Source: Aedes albopictus (Eukaryota; Arthropoda; Insecta; Diptera; Culicidae). From it: 64,000 nucleotides of DNA. The translations under genes and the position numbers were made by a program. The notes beneath the pieces are model-generated. The model made no database searches. It was not told the origin of the DNA and worked only from the letters and a program-made list of their open reading frames with translations. The stretch is from contig NC_085138.1 in the NCBI RefSeq assembly GCF_035046485.1, positions 292,250,256-292,314,255 of the forward strand. The letters are read 5' to 3'. This document shows, in pieces, positions 11,896 to 23,608 of this stretch. How positions within the stretch are numbered: the stretch's first letter is position 1; the number at the start of each line of letters is the position of its first letter.

Positions 11896-12185
11896 AATAA
11901 ACAGCTGAGATATTAACGACAGAGAGGGAAACAAAAAAGAGCCTCTCTTCTGCAGACAGGGCCTTTTAGACCTGTGCGCCGCCGCGCCACGCCGCCGCCG
12001 CCGACACTTTTTGTCCCATGCCGACGCCGACCGAGGTATCGGCGGCGCGCCATACGCCGCTGTTTGTCACGCCGCTGATTTTCATTTTTCGCGCCGGTGA
12101 TCAGAGCACGAACAAAATTAAGTTTATATGAAATTGAGATACAACAAATCTCACGATCACTATCATAAGAGTTTGATTACAATAA
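11896..12185. repeat. GC-rich CGCCGC repeat fragment
   Basis: AGACCTGTGCGCCG at about 11,968 is followed by CGCCGCCGCCGCC-type sequence up to about 12,110. The same start word is found inverted near 22,250 beside another CGCCGCCG stretch. The two are copies of one GC-rich dispersed repeat, strikingly unlike the AT-rich surroundings. Nothing coding was identified. Confidence 0.55.
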
Positions 12186-12885
12186 TTGATTTCTCAACTC
12201 TACGAACACACATTCACATCTCTCCAGAAGTTTCTTCAGAGAATCTTCCAAAAGGATTCTGGATGCCTTCTGGAGATCCACCTAGGATTCCTCCTTAAAA
12301 ATCTTCAGGGATGCCTCCGGGATGATTATTTTTTTCAGGAGGTCTCCAAGGAAGATCTCGACAGGAGTACTTTCAAAAATCATTTCAGGAGAATTCAGGG
12401 ATGCCTACTAGAGATACATCAGAGATTCATTCAGAAAATCCTTCAGGATTTCTCATAGGAGGTCCTTCAGAGATTAGTCTGAGAGTACCTTCAGGAATTC
12501 CTACAGGAGTTTCTCTAGTATCTAGTCCAGGAGTTTCCTCAGAGATTCCTCCAGGAGATCCATCAGAAATTCCTGGAATTTGTTCAAGAATCCATCCTGA
12601 AAATCCTTCGGGGATTCTCTTGGAATTACTTCGGGATGCCCCAAGAAAAATTTGCAGAAATTCTTTCAGGAGTTTTTCATGGATTGCTCCAGAATTTCCT
12701 TCGGTGATCTCTCTAGGAGTTCGCTCAGGTGTATTTCTAATAGCTCCAGGAGGATTCATGGATGCCTCCATGTGATCATTAGGATTTCCTTCAGAAGATC
12801 CCTAAACTTTTTCAACGGGAGTTCGTTGAGGTATCCTTTCAGAAGTCCCTTTAAATATTATTTCAGGAGGACCAACATATAGTTT
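12186..12885. repeat. Degenerate 24-bp-type minisatellite
   Basis: Words such as CCTTCAGGA, GGAGATTCC, TTCCTCCAGGA and their variants recur throughout. Overlapping open frames on both strands (for example 12,401-12,775 and 12,427-12,771) arise because the repeat lacks stop codons in several frames. They show biased serine/proline/isoleucine content and no domain. Confidence 0.75.
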
Positions 12886-13757
12886 GCCACGCCCTTACAG
12901 CGTTAGCACCGGTCCTTTAAGTGTCAAACCATTTGTTATAAACAAAACAAAACATCCACAACAATATGTGTATTTAAAAATAACACAAGTTTACAAAATA
13001 AAACGAAAGTCGTGAACTTCTGTCAACGACCAAAATTTTTGAAGCACAATTTAGTGCTGATTTCGAAACCGACCTTCAAAAAATTTTAAGTAGAACAGTT
13101 TTTGAGTTTTAGCTCAATATCGAGTTTTGCAACTTTTCAAAATATGTAACTTACCAAAATTCAAATATATTGCGTTTTGTTCAACCGATTTTAAATCTTT
13201 TTCCATAAATTAGAAGCTGAATACAATACCATTCGATCATCTGAAGGCAGGTTTGGCGTCAGATTGATGAAATTCAAGATATTGGTGAGTTTTAGGGACG
13301 ATCTTCTTAAATTTTAGCAAAATTTCCAAAATTTTTTGAAGAAATGTATTTTTTTCAATAATAAAAACCTAACTTAAAAATTCTTTCTCAACGTTTATTT
13401 GACATATCATATGTAGGCGAGTTACAGTAAAAAATTCAGATCAATCGGAGCATTTTTTACCGAGAATGGGATGCGTGAAGTGAGTGAGTTTGCTTAAAAA
13501 TAGAACAAAAGTCGATTTCAAATCATCAACCTTGTATGGAAAGTCGAAAAAATTTCCGCTCTACTGTAATTTTTTTCCATCACGTTTTCGAACTCAGGGC
13601 ATGATTCTACACCAAAAATGATCATCAGCTTACCGAGTTCAAAAATGCTGTAAACTAGTGTAATGGATAAATACATTTGAAGTATGAAATACAATAAAAT
13701 AATTTGCTACAGCGCCATTAGCGATCTAATTTCTCATACATCTACTATGCGATACGA
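12886..13757. other. AT-rich intergenic DNA, no gene seen
   Basis: No open frame of note, no tRNA-like head and no clear inverted-repeat boundary were seen. The sequence resembles old diverged repeat material. Confidence 0.4.
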
Positions 13758-14884
13758 CCCAAGCAACACACATGTTATAATAGAGTTACGACAGCGCAAG
13801 TTTTGGTTGTATAGAAGTTTATTTTACGTAATTCTAACATTGTGTTGAAATAACGTAAAATAAACTTCTATACAACCAAAACTTGCGCTGTCGTAACTTA
13901 TATACAGGGTGTTAGGCTCCTGAGTGCAAACTTTTTAAAGGGTGATAGAGGACCGTAAATGGTGAAAAAAATGTTCTACGCATATGGTCAAATCTCAACC
14001 GTTACGTAGTTATTGAACTCCCCATGTTTTTGACTCTTATTGCCTTAGCTGGCTATAACTTTAAAATGGTCAAACTTATCGCAATTTTGTTACCCTTATT
14101 GGAAAGATTATTGAATTTTCTATCAAATGGCATCTTTGAACCGATTGGTTTAGTTAAATAACTAAGTTTTCTAGAGCAAAATAGCTAAAAATAGCGTGTT
14201 TTAATTTGTTTTTGTTAATTATCTTTGAAACATGCGTAATAAATTAAAATTCTTTCTTTGGCAAAGTCGTGGCCCCTATTCTACTCTACAATTCGTTCTT
14301 TGACGCCAAACTTCTAACTCTTATAGTTTTCTTGCAATTTTGATTTAAATGTGCGGCACAGTGCACAAAAAGGTGCTTACCATGACGATTTCAAATTTAT
14401 GATCTTAAATGCGATGTTTAAATCAAAATTGCAAGAAAACGATAAGAGATAGAAGTTTGATGTCAAAGAACGAATTGTAGAGTGAAATAGGGGCCACAAC
14501 TTTGCCAAAGAAAGAATTTTAATTTATTACGCATTTTTCAAAGATAATTGACAAAAACAAATTAAAACACACAACTTTTAAGCTATTTGCTCTAGAAAAC
14601 TTAGTTATTTAACTAAACCAATCGGTTGAAAGATGCTTTTTGATAGAAAATTAAATAATCTTTCGAATAAGGGTAAAAAAACTGCGATAAGTTTGACCAT
14701 TTTAAAGTTATAGCCAGTTAAGGCAATAAGAGTCAAAAACATGGGGAGTTCAATAACTACGTAACGGTTGAGATTTGACCATATGCGTAGAACAATTTTT
14801 TTCACCATTTATGGTCCTCTATCACCCTTTAAAAAGTTTGCACTCAGGAACCTAACACCCTGTATAACATGTGTGTTACTTGGG
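13758..14884. mobile_element. CCCAAGCAACAC-ended TIR element, interrupted
   Basis: The left end CCCAAGCAACACACATG and right end CATGTGTGTTACTTGGG are inverted repeats, flanked by GA on both sides (13,756-13,757 and 14,885-14,886). Inside, GTTACGACAGCGCAAG...CTTGCGCTGTCGTAAC (13,785 to about 13,897) makes a strong hairpin. The right arm is split by the TA-flanked element at 13,905-14,862. Another element with closely similar ends lies at 27,594-29,929. Confidence 0.75.
13905..14862. mobile_element. TA-flanked palindrome inserted in the CCCAAG element
   Basis: CAGGGTGTTAGG at the left is matched by CCTAACACCCTG at the right, with TA at 13,903-13,904 and 14,863-14,864. The arms run inward for over 400 bp with a centre near 14,385. 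The small minus-strand frame at 14,605-14,808 is a translation of one arm, not a gene. Tc1/mariner-type by TSD and lacking transposase. Confidence 0.8.
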
Positions 14885-14886
14885 GA

Positions 14887-15105
14887 CTAGAGGCTCTCAA
14901 TGCAAAGGTTAAGGTTTCAATTCTCGTTCGTTTAGGAAGTTTTTGTCATGAAATTTTCTAATTTAATCAGCGCATGAGATGAAGCTCATGAGACACATCT
15001 TGAGAAAAATGAGGCGCACAACTTTCAGCCTCAAAATGTACACTGCTACTGGGAACTAGCTTGCTATGTGGCTCTCGTACATGAGACTACAGCACATGTA
15101 CATCA
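14887..15105. other. Intergenic spacer
   Basis: This is a short stretch between the palindrome and the minisatellite. AGGTTTCAATTCTCG near 14,910 vaguely resembles a pol III B box, so it may be an old SINE fragment, but the evidence is weak. Confidence 0.3.
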
Positions 15106-17690
15106 ACTCTGGTCCCTTCGGAGAATCTTATACGAAGATCCAAGGATATCACCAGGAGAACTCAGGGATTACCCCAGCAGTTTATACAGCGATTCCTTCC
15201 AAGATTTCTTCAGGATATCCTTAAGGGATTGTTCGAGAAGTTCTTCCAGGGATCGCTACTGGGGTTCTTTCAAATTGAGGATTGAGATTGAGATTTTTTC
15301 AGGAAGACGCACGGATGCTTTCAGGAGTTACATCAGAGATTTCTCCAGAAGCTCATTCAGAAATTCCTACAGGAGTTCATTCAGGGAATCTTGTAGGAGT
15401 TCCTTCAATATCCCTTAGGATTATTTTCAGGCATATCTCCAGGATATTCTGAGTGATCTTTCGTGGAGTTTCTACAAAAATTCTTCAAGGATTTTCTTCT
15501 AAAATTCTTTAGAGAATATACCTCCTGCAAATCCTTCCCCCTACCCGGAAAGATCCACTGAAAATCCTTCGAGGATTCCGCCTGGAAATCCTGTGGATAT
15601 TGCTACCGGAATTCCTTCGAGCATTCCCCTCGAATCCCTGCAGGGATTTCTCCTGTAATTTCTTCGGGGATTCCTCCTAGATTTCCTTCAGCGGTTCCCC
15701 TGGACTTCTTTCAAGGGTTCCTTCTGGCTTTTTCCTGTAATTCTTTCGGAGATCCCTCCTGGAATACCTCTGGAGATTCTTCCTAGATTTTCTTTCAAGG
15801 TTTCCTCCTTGACTTCCTTCGAGGATTCCTCCTGAAATTCTTGCGGGGATTGCTTCTAATATTCCGTCAAATTTCTTTGGTGGTTCCTCTTAGAATTCTT
15901 TCGGAGAATCCACCAGGATTCCTCAAGGAATTCCTCCGGTGATTTCTCCGGCACTTCATTTAGGGATTCCTCTGGGGTTTCCTTCGGGGATTCCTACTAG
16001 AATTCACTCAGGAATGTCTCCTGGAATTCCTTTAGGGATTCTTTTTAGAATTTCTACGGGTATTCCTCCTAGACATCCTTCATGGATTCCTCCTGAAATT
16101 GTTTCGGGGCTTTCTCCTGATATGTTGACGTGGATTTCTCCTGAAATTTCTACGGGGTTTCCTCCTCGAATTTCTTTGATGATTGCTCTTAGACTTTCTT
16201 CGGAGATTCTTCCTGGATTTGCTTTAGTGATTCCTCATGGAATTCCTTCAGGAGTCCTTCAGAAATTCCTTTGGAATTTTCTTCTGGAACTGCTTCAATG
16301 ATTTCACCTAGAAATCCTCCAGGGATTCTTCCTGGAATTCCTTGGTAGATTTTTATTGGACTTCTAATGGAAATTCCTCTAGGTAATCCTTCGAGTATTC
16401 CGCTTGGAAAACCTTTGGAGATTCCTCCCAGTTTTCCCTTATGGGTTCCCTCCTGGGATTACTGCAGGGATTTATCCTTCCATTTCTTCGGGGATTTCTC
16501 CAGGAATTCTTCCAGGAATCCCGTCGCATATTCCTGCTGGATCTCCTTCAGGGATTCTGTTGGACTTCCTTCGGGGATTCCTCCTGGAATTAATTCGAAG
16601 ATTTCTCCTTAAATTCTTTCGAGGATTCCTTCTAGAGTTCCTTCGGAGATTTCTCCTGAAATTTCTTTGGGCATTCCTCTTGAAATTTCTACGGGAATTC
16701 CTCTTTGATTTTTTTTCGGAGATTTCTCCAGGAATTCTTTCGGGGTTTCTCATGGAATTTCTACGAGGATTCCTCCAAGAAATAAATAATAAAAATTTGG
16801 AATTTCTTTGGGGATTCCTCCTGCACTTCCTTCGGGATTCCCTTCTTGAATTTTTTCGGTGATTTCTAGAATTCCTTTGTGATTTTCTCCTGGTATTCGA
16901 AGATTCTTTCTTGAGTTCCTTCGAGGATTCCTTCTTAAATGTCTTTGGAGATTCCCCTTCCACTTTCTATGGGGATTCGTCTTATTATTCCTTCGGGGTT
17001 TCCTTTTTGAGGAATCCGCTTGTAATTCCTTCGGAGATTCCTCCCGGAATTCCTTCGGAGGTGACCTCTGGGATTCCTGCAGGGATTTCTCCGGTAATTT
17101 CTTCGGGGATTCTTTTTAGGCTTCTTTCGTGGATTCCTCCGGGGTCCGCTTAGCATTCCTCCTGGGATTCGTCTTAGAATTCCTACGGGGATTCCTTCTA
17201 GAATTCCTTCGGAGTTTCCTGCTGGAATATCTTATGGGATTCCTCCTGAAATTCCTTCGAGGATTCCTCATGGAATTGTTTCGGAAATTCCGCTTAGTAT
17301 TGTCTCAGAGATTCCTTCTAGAAATTCTTTAGAAATTCCCGCTAGAATTCCGTCGGGGATTCCTCCTGGAATTCCTTTGGAAATTCCTGCTTTAGTTCCC
17401 TTGGGATTCCTGCTTGAATTCATTTGGGGAATCCTCCTGAAATTTCTGTCGAAGATTCGTCCTGAATTTCTTTCGGGAAATTCTCGAATACTTCAATCTG
17501 TGATTTCTTCAGAATTTTCTGCAGAGATCTCTAAAAGAGAATCTTGAACCGCCAGAGACTCCTGCAGAAGTTTCTGCAGGGTTTCATACAGCAGTTCTTG
17601 TAAAGATTAGTCCTGAATTTTCTTCATAAGTTGCTTTCAGGCTCCTAGGATTCCTTCTGAGATTCCTCCCTGAAATCATTCGAGGATTAC
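15106..17690. repeat. Large degenerate 24-bp minisatellite field
   Basis: About 2.6 kb consists of variants of a 24-bp unit, roughly TTCCTTCGGGGATTCCTCC plus TGGAA. Translations give 8-residue repeats (FLRGFLLE-type in one frame, arginine/asparagine-rich on the other strand), and long stop-free frames appear on both strands (for example 16,404-16,862 plus and 16,472-16,963 minus). They follow from the 24-bp period, a multiple of three, and are not genes. Confidence 0.85.
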
Positions 17691-18196
17691 TTAGTGTGAA
17701 TAGTGTGACTTTATTATCAAATTTGATAGCTTCTGAAGATTCAAAAAACAAAAAAAAAAACTGTAGCAAAATCAATATTTCATTGCCCCTTCATTTGCAA
17801 TGGAGAAATGCAACATTCATTACACTAAGGATACCGGTAATGTCTCAATATTCCTTTCCAAATATAAATATTTGTTATCCCCCATCTCGAAACAGCCGCG
17901 AGTACTTCGGCTTCCCAAACTTATATAGTATAAAGGCAGTTGAAAATTTGAAAAATGTAAACAACGCAAAAATAAAAATGTACAAATCATTTAGGCTCAT
18001 TTATGCCCATCCCAACAATCATTTTAGCTATACAAGAGTGGAACAATAATAACTCTTGAGCAAACTTTAGTTTAAGAAACTGTTATTCAAGTAGTTCTGT
18101 TTCTTGGGATGTAGCGTCCAAGTTGGAAGGCTAAACGAATAAGTGTAAAAATAATCGCAATAGATCTAATCAAGCAGTGACGGACCCGAACAGAAA
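17691..18196. other. AT-rich intergenic DNA
   Basis: A 117-codon plus-strand frame (17,696-18,049) shows no recognisable domain and unremarkable AT-rich codon use. No repeat boundary was seen. The stretch separates the minisatellite field from family-T copy 2. Confidence 0.4.
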
Positions 18197-18392
18197 TAAA
18201 AACCCAGATTAATCCACCTAGTGGTGATAGCGCCTTTCTCGTCGAATATGTACTCTAAGATATTTCCGTCGGCATAAGCCGAAGTGTTCCTGAATCCTGA
18301 AAATAGTCTAGAACGGAACAAATATCATTTTCTTCTTTTGTCACAGTGCTCGTTCGTCAATGCGGGGGTGGAGTTGATAAATAATAAATGTA

Positions 18393-18869
18393 GGGTAGAA
18401 GCTTCAGTTTTGGCCAGTCCGGAGTTTTGGCCATAGTGCGGTATTGAATCTGTAGCTATCTAAATCGGCGTAAATTTATTTTTTACTAGTAGATCCTAAT
18501 ACAATATGATGATAACAGCTGTGAAAACCACACATTTTGATTAAAAACTGGAAGAAAAAAATATATTTCTTTAAAAAGCTGCTCCCATATATCTATTTTG
18601 GCCAGGGTGCTTCTAATTTGGCCACTCCCATAAGAAATACACGTGATTGGCCAAAACAGAAACCAAACTTAAGAATATGGCGGCAGAGCTTCTATTTTGG
18701 CCAGTGCCACTTTTAATACAAAAATCAAGTATTGGCAGGATTTCTGCATTTTTCCTTCAAAATATAGATTGAAACCTTTCTTTTGACGCATTGGTTGTTT
18801 TCATAGGATTATTGGTTATTTTTATAAAAATGATTTCCCTTAGACTGGCAAAAACCGGTGCCCGCACCC
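18393..18869. mobile_element. TA-flanked MITE with internal TTTTGGCCA motifs
   Basis: The ends GGGTAGAAGC...TTTTGGCCAGTC and GACTGGCAAAAACCGG...CACCC are imperfect inverted repeats with TA at 18,391-18,392 and 18,870-18,871. The motif TTTTGGCCA, or ATTTGGCCA, recurs inside near 18,430, 18,598, 18,615 and 18,694. No transposase. It is inserted in family-T copy 2. Confidence 0.65.
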
Positions 18870-19189
18870 TACTTGATGAAAAAAATACTCAAACAATTAA
18901 GCAAAACCGATTAACTCATCGGGTTTGGTAAGAAATTTTCTGGAGGACTCTTCACCTTAAAATTTAAAAATCTATTGGTTTATTCATTTGTGCCCTTCCT
19001 CAAAATGTTGAATTCCGATCCAAAATTTCGAAGGGGGACCCCTCTTGACTTAAGAGAGAATCGAAATTTGTGTCAGCCTTGTTCAGAAAAGCAAGAACCT
19101 TATTAAAGCCATAATCGAATTTGGAAACTTATTGATGGCTCATATTCCTATGTTATGTATTATGTTAAACGTATAAGCAGAGCTGAAAT

Positions 19190-19900
19190 AGTAGTTTACG
19201 CAACAAGGTTCAGAATGGGGATTTTTACAGCACGAGTTGTACATTTATCCAACGAGGCTTGCCGAGTTGGATAATTACGATGAGTGCTGTAAAAATCGAG
19301 TTCTGCACCGAGTTTCGTACAACGTTATTTGCAATTTCATAAATTACCACATGAGTGACCCGATTTTGTCAGCCTCTTTTCGGAACACATTTTTTACTCT
19401 CTTTAAAGACTGAAACAGTGTTTCATACTTTTTATCCCTCTATGTTCTGCATCTCAGCAGTAGTTCTATGATAAAAATTAATAAATAGCATAAAATGTGA
19501 CCGTATGGTAATGGGAGCAAAAAGTTGTTTGCAAAATGGGGCTGACAAAATCAGGTCCTTACTGTACTTGAGGCAAGATTTGAGGATAATTTTAAACAAA
19601 ACTTTTTCATCAAATTCCACACTGATGTTCATAGCCATGTTTAAGAAAGTGTGATCATAGCAGGTTATGCTGTGTAGTTGTCAGAAATGTTTAAACCTGC
19701 GTCCAGAAGCATCAAGAAGTTGATCAAAACTGAAAACAGTGCTGTAATGGTTTATTACGCAACGCAAATCAGTGCTGTAATGAACCATTACCGCACTGCT
19801 AATTTGGTGTGGGAAAGTAAGCCTTTTCCTGTCAGATTTGCGTGAGGGAAAACAGCCTATTACGATGAGAAATTGCAAAAAATATTAAACCTCTCAGTTG
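19190..19900. repeat. Repeat segment with short hairpin
   Basis: TTTTTACAGCACGAGTTGTA near 19,210 pairs imperfectly with the TACGATGAGTGCTGTAAAAA block near 19,280, forming a hairpin of about 90 bp. The rest of the segment has no coding features. It lies in a part of family-T copy 2 without a clear counterpart in copy 1, so it may be a further insertion. Confidence 0.35.
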
Positions 19901-20013
19901 ACTGCTTGACCACCTTCACTAGCACTGGATGCCGAACATTATCAAGACATTTCAGCATTTTTTTTTCTGCACAGTTTAGCCTTTACTGTATTATCATTGG
20001 TTATACCGTTATA

Positions 20014-20090
20014 CTGCCGTTCTACGCATGATTATCCCATGTTATATGGGATTCCCATATAACATGGGACAATTGGGCGTGGAACGGCAG
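20014..20090. mobile_element. Very short TA-flanked palindromic MITE
   Basis: A 77-bp near-perfect palindrome starts CTGCCGTTCTACGC and ends GCGTGGAACGGCAG, with TA at 20,012-20,013 and 20,091-20,092. The centre is CATGTTATATGGGA opposite its complement. At this size it is essentially only a terminal hairpin. Confidence 0.65.
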
Positions 20091-20469
20091 TATAAGATTC
20101 ATGTAAAATTTGACAAAAAAAGTGCAAGCAAGCAAAATTTCCCATAATAAAACCCATTCAAATTTTAACCGTGTTACAGAGCGCGATTGCTCAACCAGTT
20201 GCATCAAAATTGTGCGCAGTAATTTAAGTGCTATAAAATTAAAATTTTCCCATACAACATTGATTCATCCTACTGTATAATTACGCCTCAGGAATATGGT
20301 GTGATTTGCAAGATCGCTTGAATTTTTATCAAAATTTTGTTCTTTTGCGCATATGTATCGCTTGCATCGATTTCGTTTTGTTGTCATTTCAGCGATGCAT
20401 CTAATCCTGATTCTGCAACACTGCCGGTAATCTTAGGTGTGGTCAGAGCTTGGTCAAAGACTATTTGAT

Positions 20470-21720
20470 ATTTCACATGCATAGGTTTGGTTCACTTTTT
20501 AAACTGGCCACTTCCGGCTAGACATCTGGAAACGGTTCCGGAACACAACCGGTTCAGATATGTTATTTAGAGGATTGATTGGTGATTATCGGTGATGTAC
20601 GGCTTGTTTAGCGTTAAGCGTTTCGGCCTACTATTCTTCGGTCATCATCAGAAGCATTCAGCAGGATTCACCCCTTCAACTTCGTCAGTTTACTATATTA
20701 GCGATTCAGATATGGTCTGAAACTATTTTCCTGCTTACCGTTAATCTGATTATTGATAAAGCTGCTATTTGGTGTGTCGCATGTCAGGGTTTGGTTCACT
20801 TTTTTAATTGGCCACTTCCAGCGGGACACCTGGAACCGATTCCGGAACACAACCGGTTCAGATATAGTCCTGCGTACCGTTCATCTGGTTATCAAAAAAG
20901 TCGCTCTTTGATGCGTCGAATGCATGGGTTTGGTACACTTTTATAGCTGGCCACTTCCGGCGGGACACTTGGAACCAGTTCCGGAACACAACCGGTTCAG
21001 ATACGGGCTGAAACTATCTTACTGCTTACCGTTCATCTTGTTTTCGAAAAAGCCGCTCTTTGATGTGTCGCATGCCTGGGTTTGGTTCACTTTTTTAATT
21101 GGCCACTTCCGGCGGGAAACCTGGAACCGGTTCCGGAACACAACCGGTTCAGATATGGGCTGAAACTATTTTACTGCTTACCGTTCATTTGGTTATCGAA
21201 AAAGCCGCTCTTTGATGTGTCGCATGCATGGGTTTGGTTCACTTTTTTTAGTTGGCCACTTCCGGCGGGACACCTGGAACCGATTCCGGAACACAACCAG
21301 TTCAGATATGGTCTGAAACTATTCTCCTGCTTACCGTTCATTAGGTTATCGAAAAAGCCGCTGTTTGATGTGTCGCATGCATGGGTTTGGTTCACTTTTA
21401 TATTTGGCCACTTCCGGCGGGACACCTGGAACCGATTCCGGAACACAACCGGTTCAGATATGATCTGAAACTATTCTCCTGCTTACCGTTCATCAGGTTA
21501 TCGAAAAAGCCGCTGTTTGATGTGTCGCATGCATGGATTTGGTTCACTTTTATATTTGGCCACTTCCGGTGGGACACCCGGAACCGGTTCCGGAACACTA
21601 CCGGTTCAGATATAGTCTGAGACCATTTCGTTCATCAGATAATCGAAAATGCAGTGGTTTGCTGGGTCGCATGCATGGGTTTGTTGCATTTTCATATTTG
21701 GCCCCTTCCTGGGGTACCGG
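20470..21720 (-). repeat. 152-bp minisatellite of family T copy 2
   Basis: About seven to eight units with the same landmarks as in copy 1 but inverted: GGCCACTTCCGGCGGGACAC, GGAACCGGTTCCGGAACAC, GATGTGTCGCATGCATGGG. Long apparent frames (for example 21,082-21,468) repeat one phrase every 51 residues and are tandem-repeat artefacts. Confidence 0.85.
20563..20704 (-). mobile_element. Short insertion with hammerhead-like core, 10-bp TSD
   Basis: TTCAGATATG at 20,553-20,562 and 20,705-20,714 flanks a 142-bp insert inside one minisatellite unit. On the minus strand it carries CTGATGA (20,651-20,645) and CCGAAAC (ending 20,620), the order and spacing of a hammerhead-ribozyme core, as found in Penelope-like terminal repeats. 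The element is too short for coding sequence. Confidence 0.55.
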
Positions 21721-22057
21721 TCCGGAACACCTAAATGGCCATAACTCCGGAACGGCTGGACCGATCTGAACCATTTTCAATAGGAAACAATGGGGCAATA
21801 TACCGCGTCGAATGAACCATCGGTCGTTCAAATCGGTTCATATTTACTATCTAAAATTGAGGTGACCTTTTTGTACACATACACACACACACACATACAT
21901 ACACACACACACACATACATACACACAGACATCATCTCAACTCGTCGAGCTGAGTCGATTGGTATATAACACTTGACCCCTCCGAGGGCTCTATCAAATT
22001 TTCGTTTTTGGAGTGAACATATAGCCTTTCGGTACACCTTGGTGTACGAGAAAGGCA

Positions 22058-22343
22058 AAAAGGTATTCATTTTAACGTAATAGTTTATGTCATCAATGGT
22101 CATGAAAAAGCTCAGACTACAAATTCAAGAGCGTAATGATAACTTTTTCGCTTTGCCAATATAAAAATTATGGTCAAATGTTGGTCACGCCGATGACGCC
22201 GCCGCCGCCGGTCAAAAATGGCCCTTACGCCGCCGCCGAGCAAAATATAGTCGGCGCACAGGTCTACTTTAGACATGTTTGGCCTGAATTGGCTACAACG
22301 TAGCATTAATCCAGCAACGAGCGTATATGGTATGTGTACCATA
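22058..22343. repeat. GC-rich CGCCGC repeat fragment (second copy)
   Basis: GCCGATGACGCCGCCGCCG near 22,190 and CGGCGCACAGGTCTA near 22,252 are an inverted, diverged copy of the GC-rich repeat at 11,968-12,110. No gene. Confidence 0.5.
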
Positions 22344-22351
22344 CCTTGACC

Positions 22352-23600
22352 CAGTGTTTCCCAAACTTTGAGGAGGTATCGCCCCCTTGGAGCTTGGGAA
22401 AAACACTTTCGCCCCCCTGCCCTAAGTGAAATTTATGTTTTTCTGAAAATTTACTTAGTGGAAGCCTTTAAAAGCTTACTATTTAACACTACTGTTGCAA
22501 ATCTGGTATTTAGTGTATCTAAATTAGTATCGCTCTATTTTGTTAGCATTTGAAAAAAAAAATGACATTATTACATTTAATTCCAATACGTTTTGAAATC
22601 ATGTTTGTTATGTACATTTTGAACAAAATCGAGCAAAACAGAAGGGACTGTGAACATTTACGACCACTTTTTATCCTCAACCAGATGTTTTGCCAGTATT
22701 CTTCAACACCCGAGATATTTGGTCACCACAATTACCCAAATAAGAAATTGAAAAACAATTTAAAAAATATCTTTTATAGAAAAACACACGTAAGGAATAT
22801 ATTGGTATATTTCCAAATGTAGTCAGCATTGCTCAGTGATTGAAAATTAAAAAAGCCAGTGATGCGAATTGACGAGCTTCCTATGAATTGAAAAAAAAAG
22901 TCAAAGAAGAAGACATGCATCAGTCATTACTCGGTTTTGAGGAAATTCAACGCTGAATTTGTGGAAAAAAAAATAGAAATAGCTCCTTGTAATAAGCAAC
23001 GTTTGGAATTCCTCTGGGAAGCCTCTCTGAAATATTTTCAAACAATGTGTGAAGAATTTCATCCGAGAAAGTGGTCTTGGATTCATTTTAAAATTAATGT
23101 TTAATTAATTAATTAATAAATTATTAATAAATAAATTAATAAATAACAAAACTTTCTTATCAAGTTAAAAAAAAACCCTGTTCCTTTCATAATTTGGACA
23201 CAAATCAATCATGAATTTTCGCCATAGAAGCTTCTTGTTTATTAGATTTCCGGATTCACTAAGATTTTTCACGGAAATTAGTATAGCAGTTTTATTTGTT
23301 GTTTTCTTGGAATTTTGCCAAAAAATCCACGTAAACATAAAAAATTCTGTAACATTTAGTCAATCTCTAAACAGAAATTTTTCAATAACCCTATAAACAA
23401 AAAATCTTGAAATGTCAGGGAATTTTAATGATCCAGTTGACATTCAATACATTTCAATGCTTTTGATATTTCTCAATCATTTAAAAAATCGCCCCCCTTT
23501 CGGTATTCTCGCCCCCCAATTTTGGTTTTTCAAATTTTCGCCCCCTTCGGCCTGATTTTCGCTCACTGGGGGGCGATTTCGCCCACTTAGGGAATCACCA
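22352..23600. mobile_element. hAT-like non-autonomous element, 8-bp TSD CCTTGACC
   Basis: CCTTGACC occurs at 22,344-22,351 and 23,601-23,608. The left end is CAGTGTTTCCCAAA and the right end reads TTAGGGAATCACCA, an imperfect inverted repeat of hAT type. Both ends carry CGCCCCC-rich subterminal sequence (GGAGGTATCGCCCCC and GGGGGCGATTTCGCCC). The 1.25-kb interior is AT-rich with no transposase. Confidence 0.8.
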
Positions 23601-23608
23601 CCTTGACC

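Larger units (their letters stand above)
18197..22057 (-). repeat. Family T repeat, copy 2 (inverted)
   Basis: Read on the minus strand, it starts GCCTTTCTCGTACACC at 22,057, has the TG microsatellite (about 21,875-21,930 as CA), then the 152-bp minisatellite. The middle shares sequence with copy 1: GTCAAGCAGTCAACTGA, and GATTCAGGAACA with GTCGACGGAAA-like bases. It ends CGAGAAAGGCGC, CACTAGGTGG and GGGTTTTTA at 18,197. It carries MITEs at 18,393-18,869 and 20,014-20,090 and a small insertion at 20,563-20,704. Confidence 0.75.

Noticed and set aside
14605..14808. 67-codon minus-strand gene
   Set aside because: It is one arm of a palindromic element; the mirror arm gives a similar reading on the other strand.
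16404..17332. Several long open frames on both strands
   Set aside because: They lie in the 24-bp minisatellite. The 8-residue repeats and overlap on both strands are explained by a period divisible by three.
20924..21620. Repeated protein-like frames with a WFTF...GHFRR phrase
   Set aside because: They translate the 152-bp minisatellite of family T and recur every 51 residues; the same phrases appear in the other family-T arrays.
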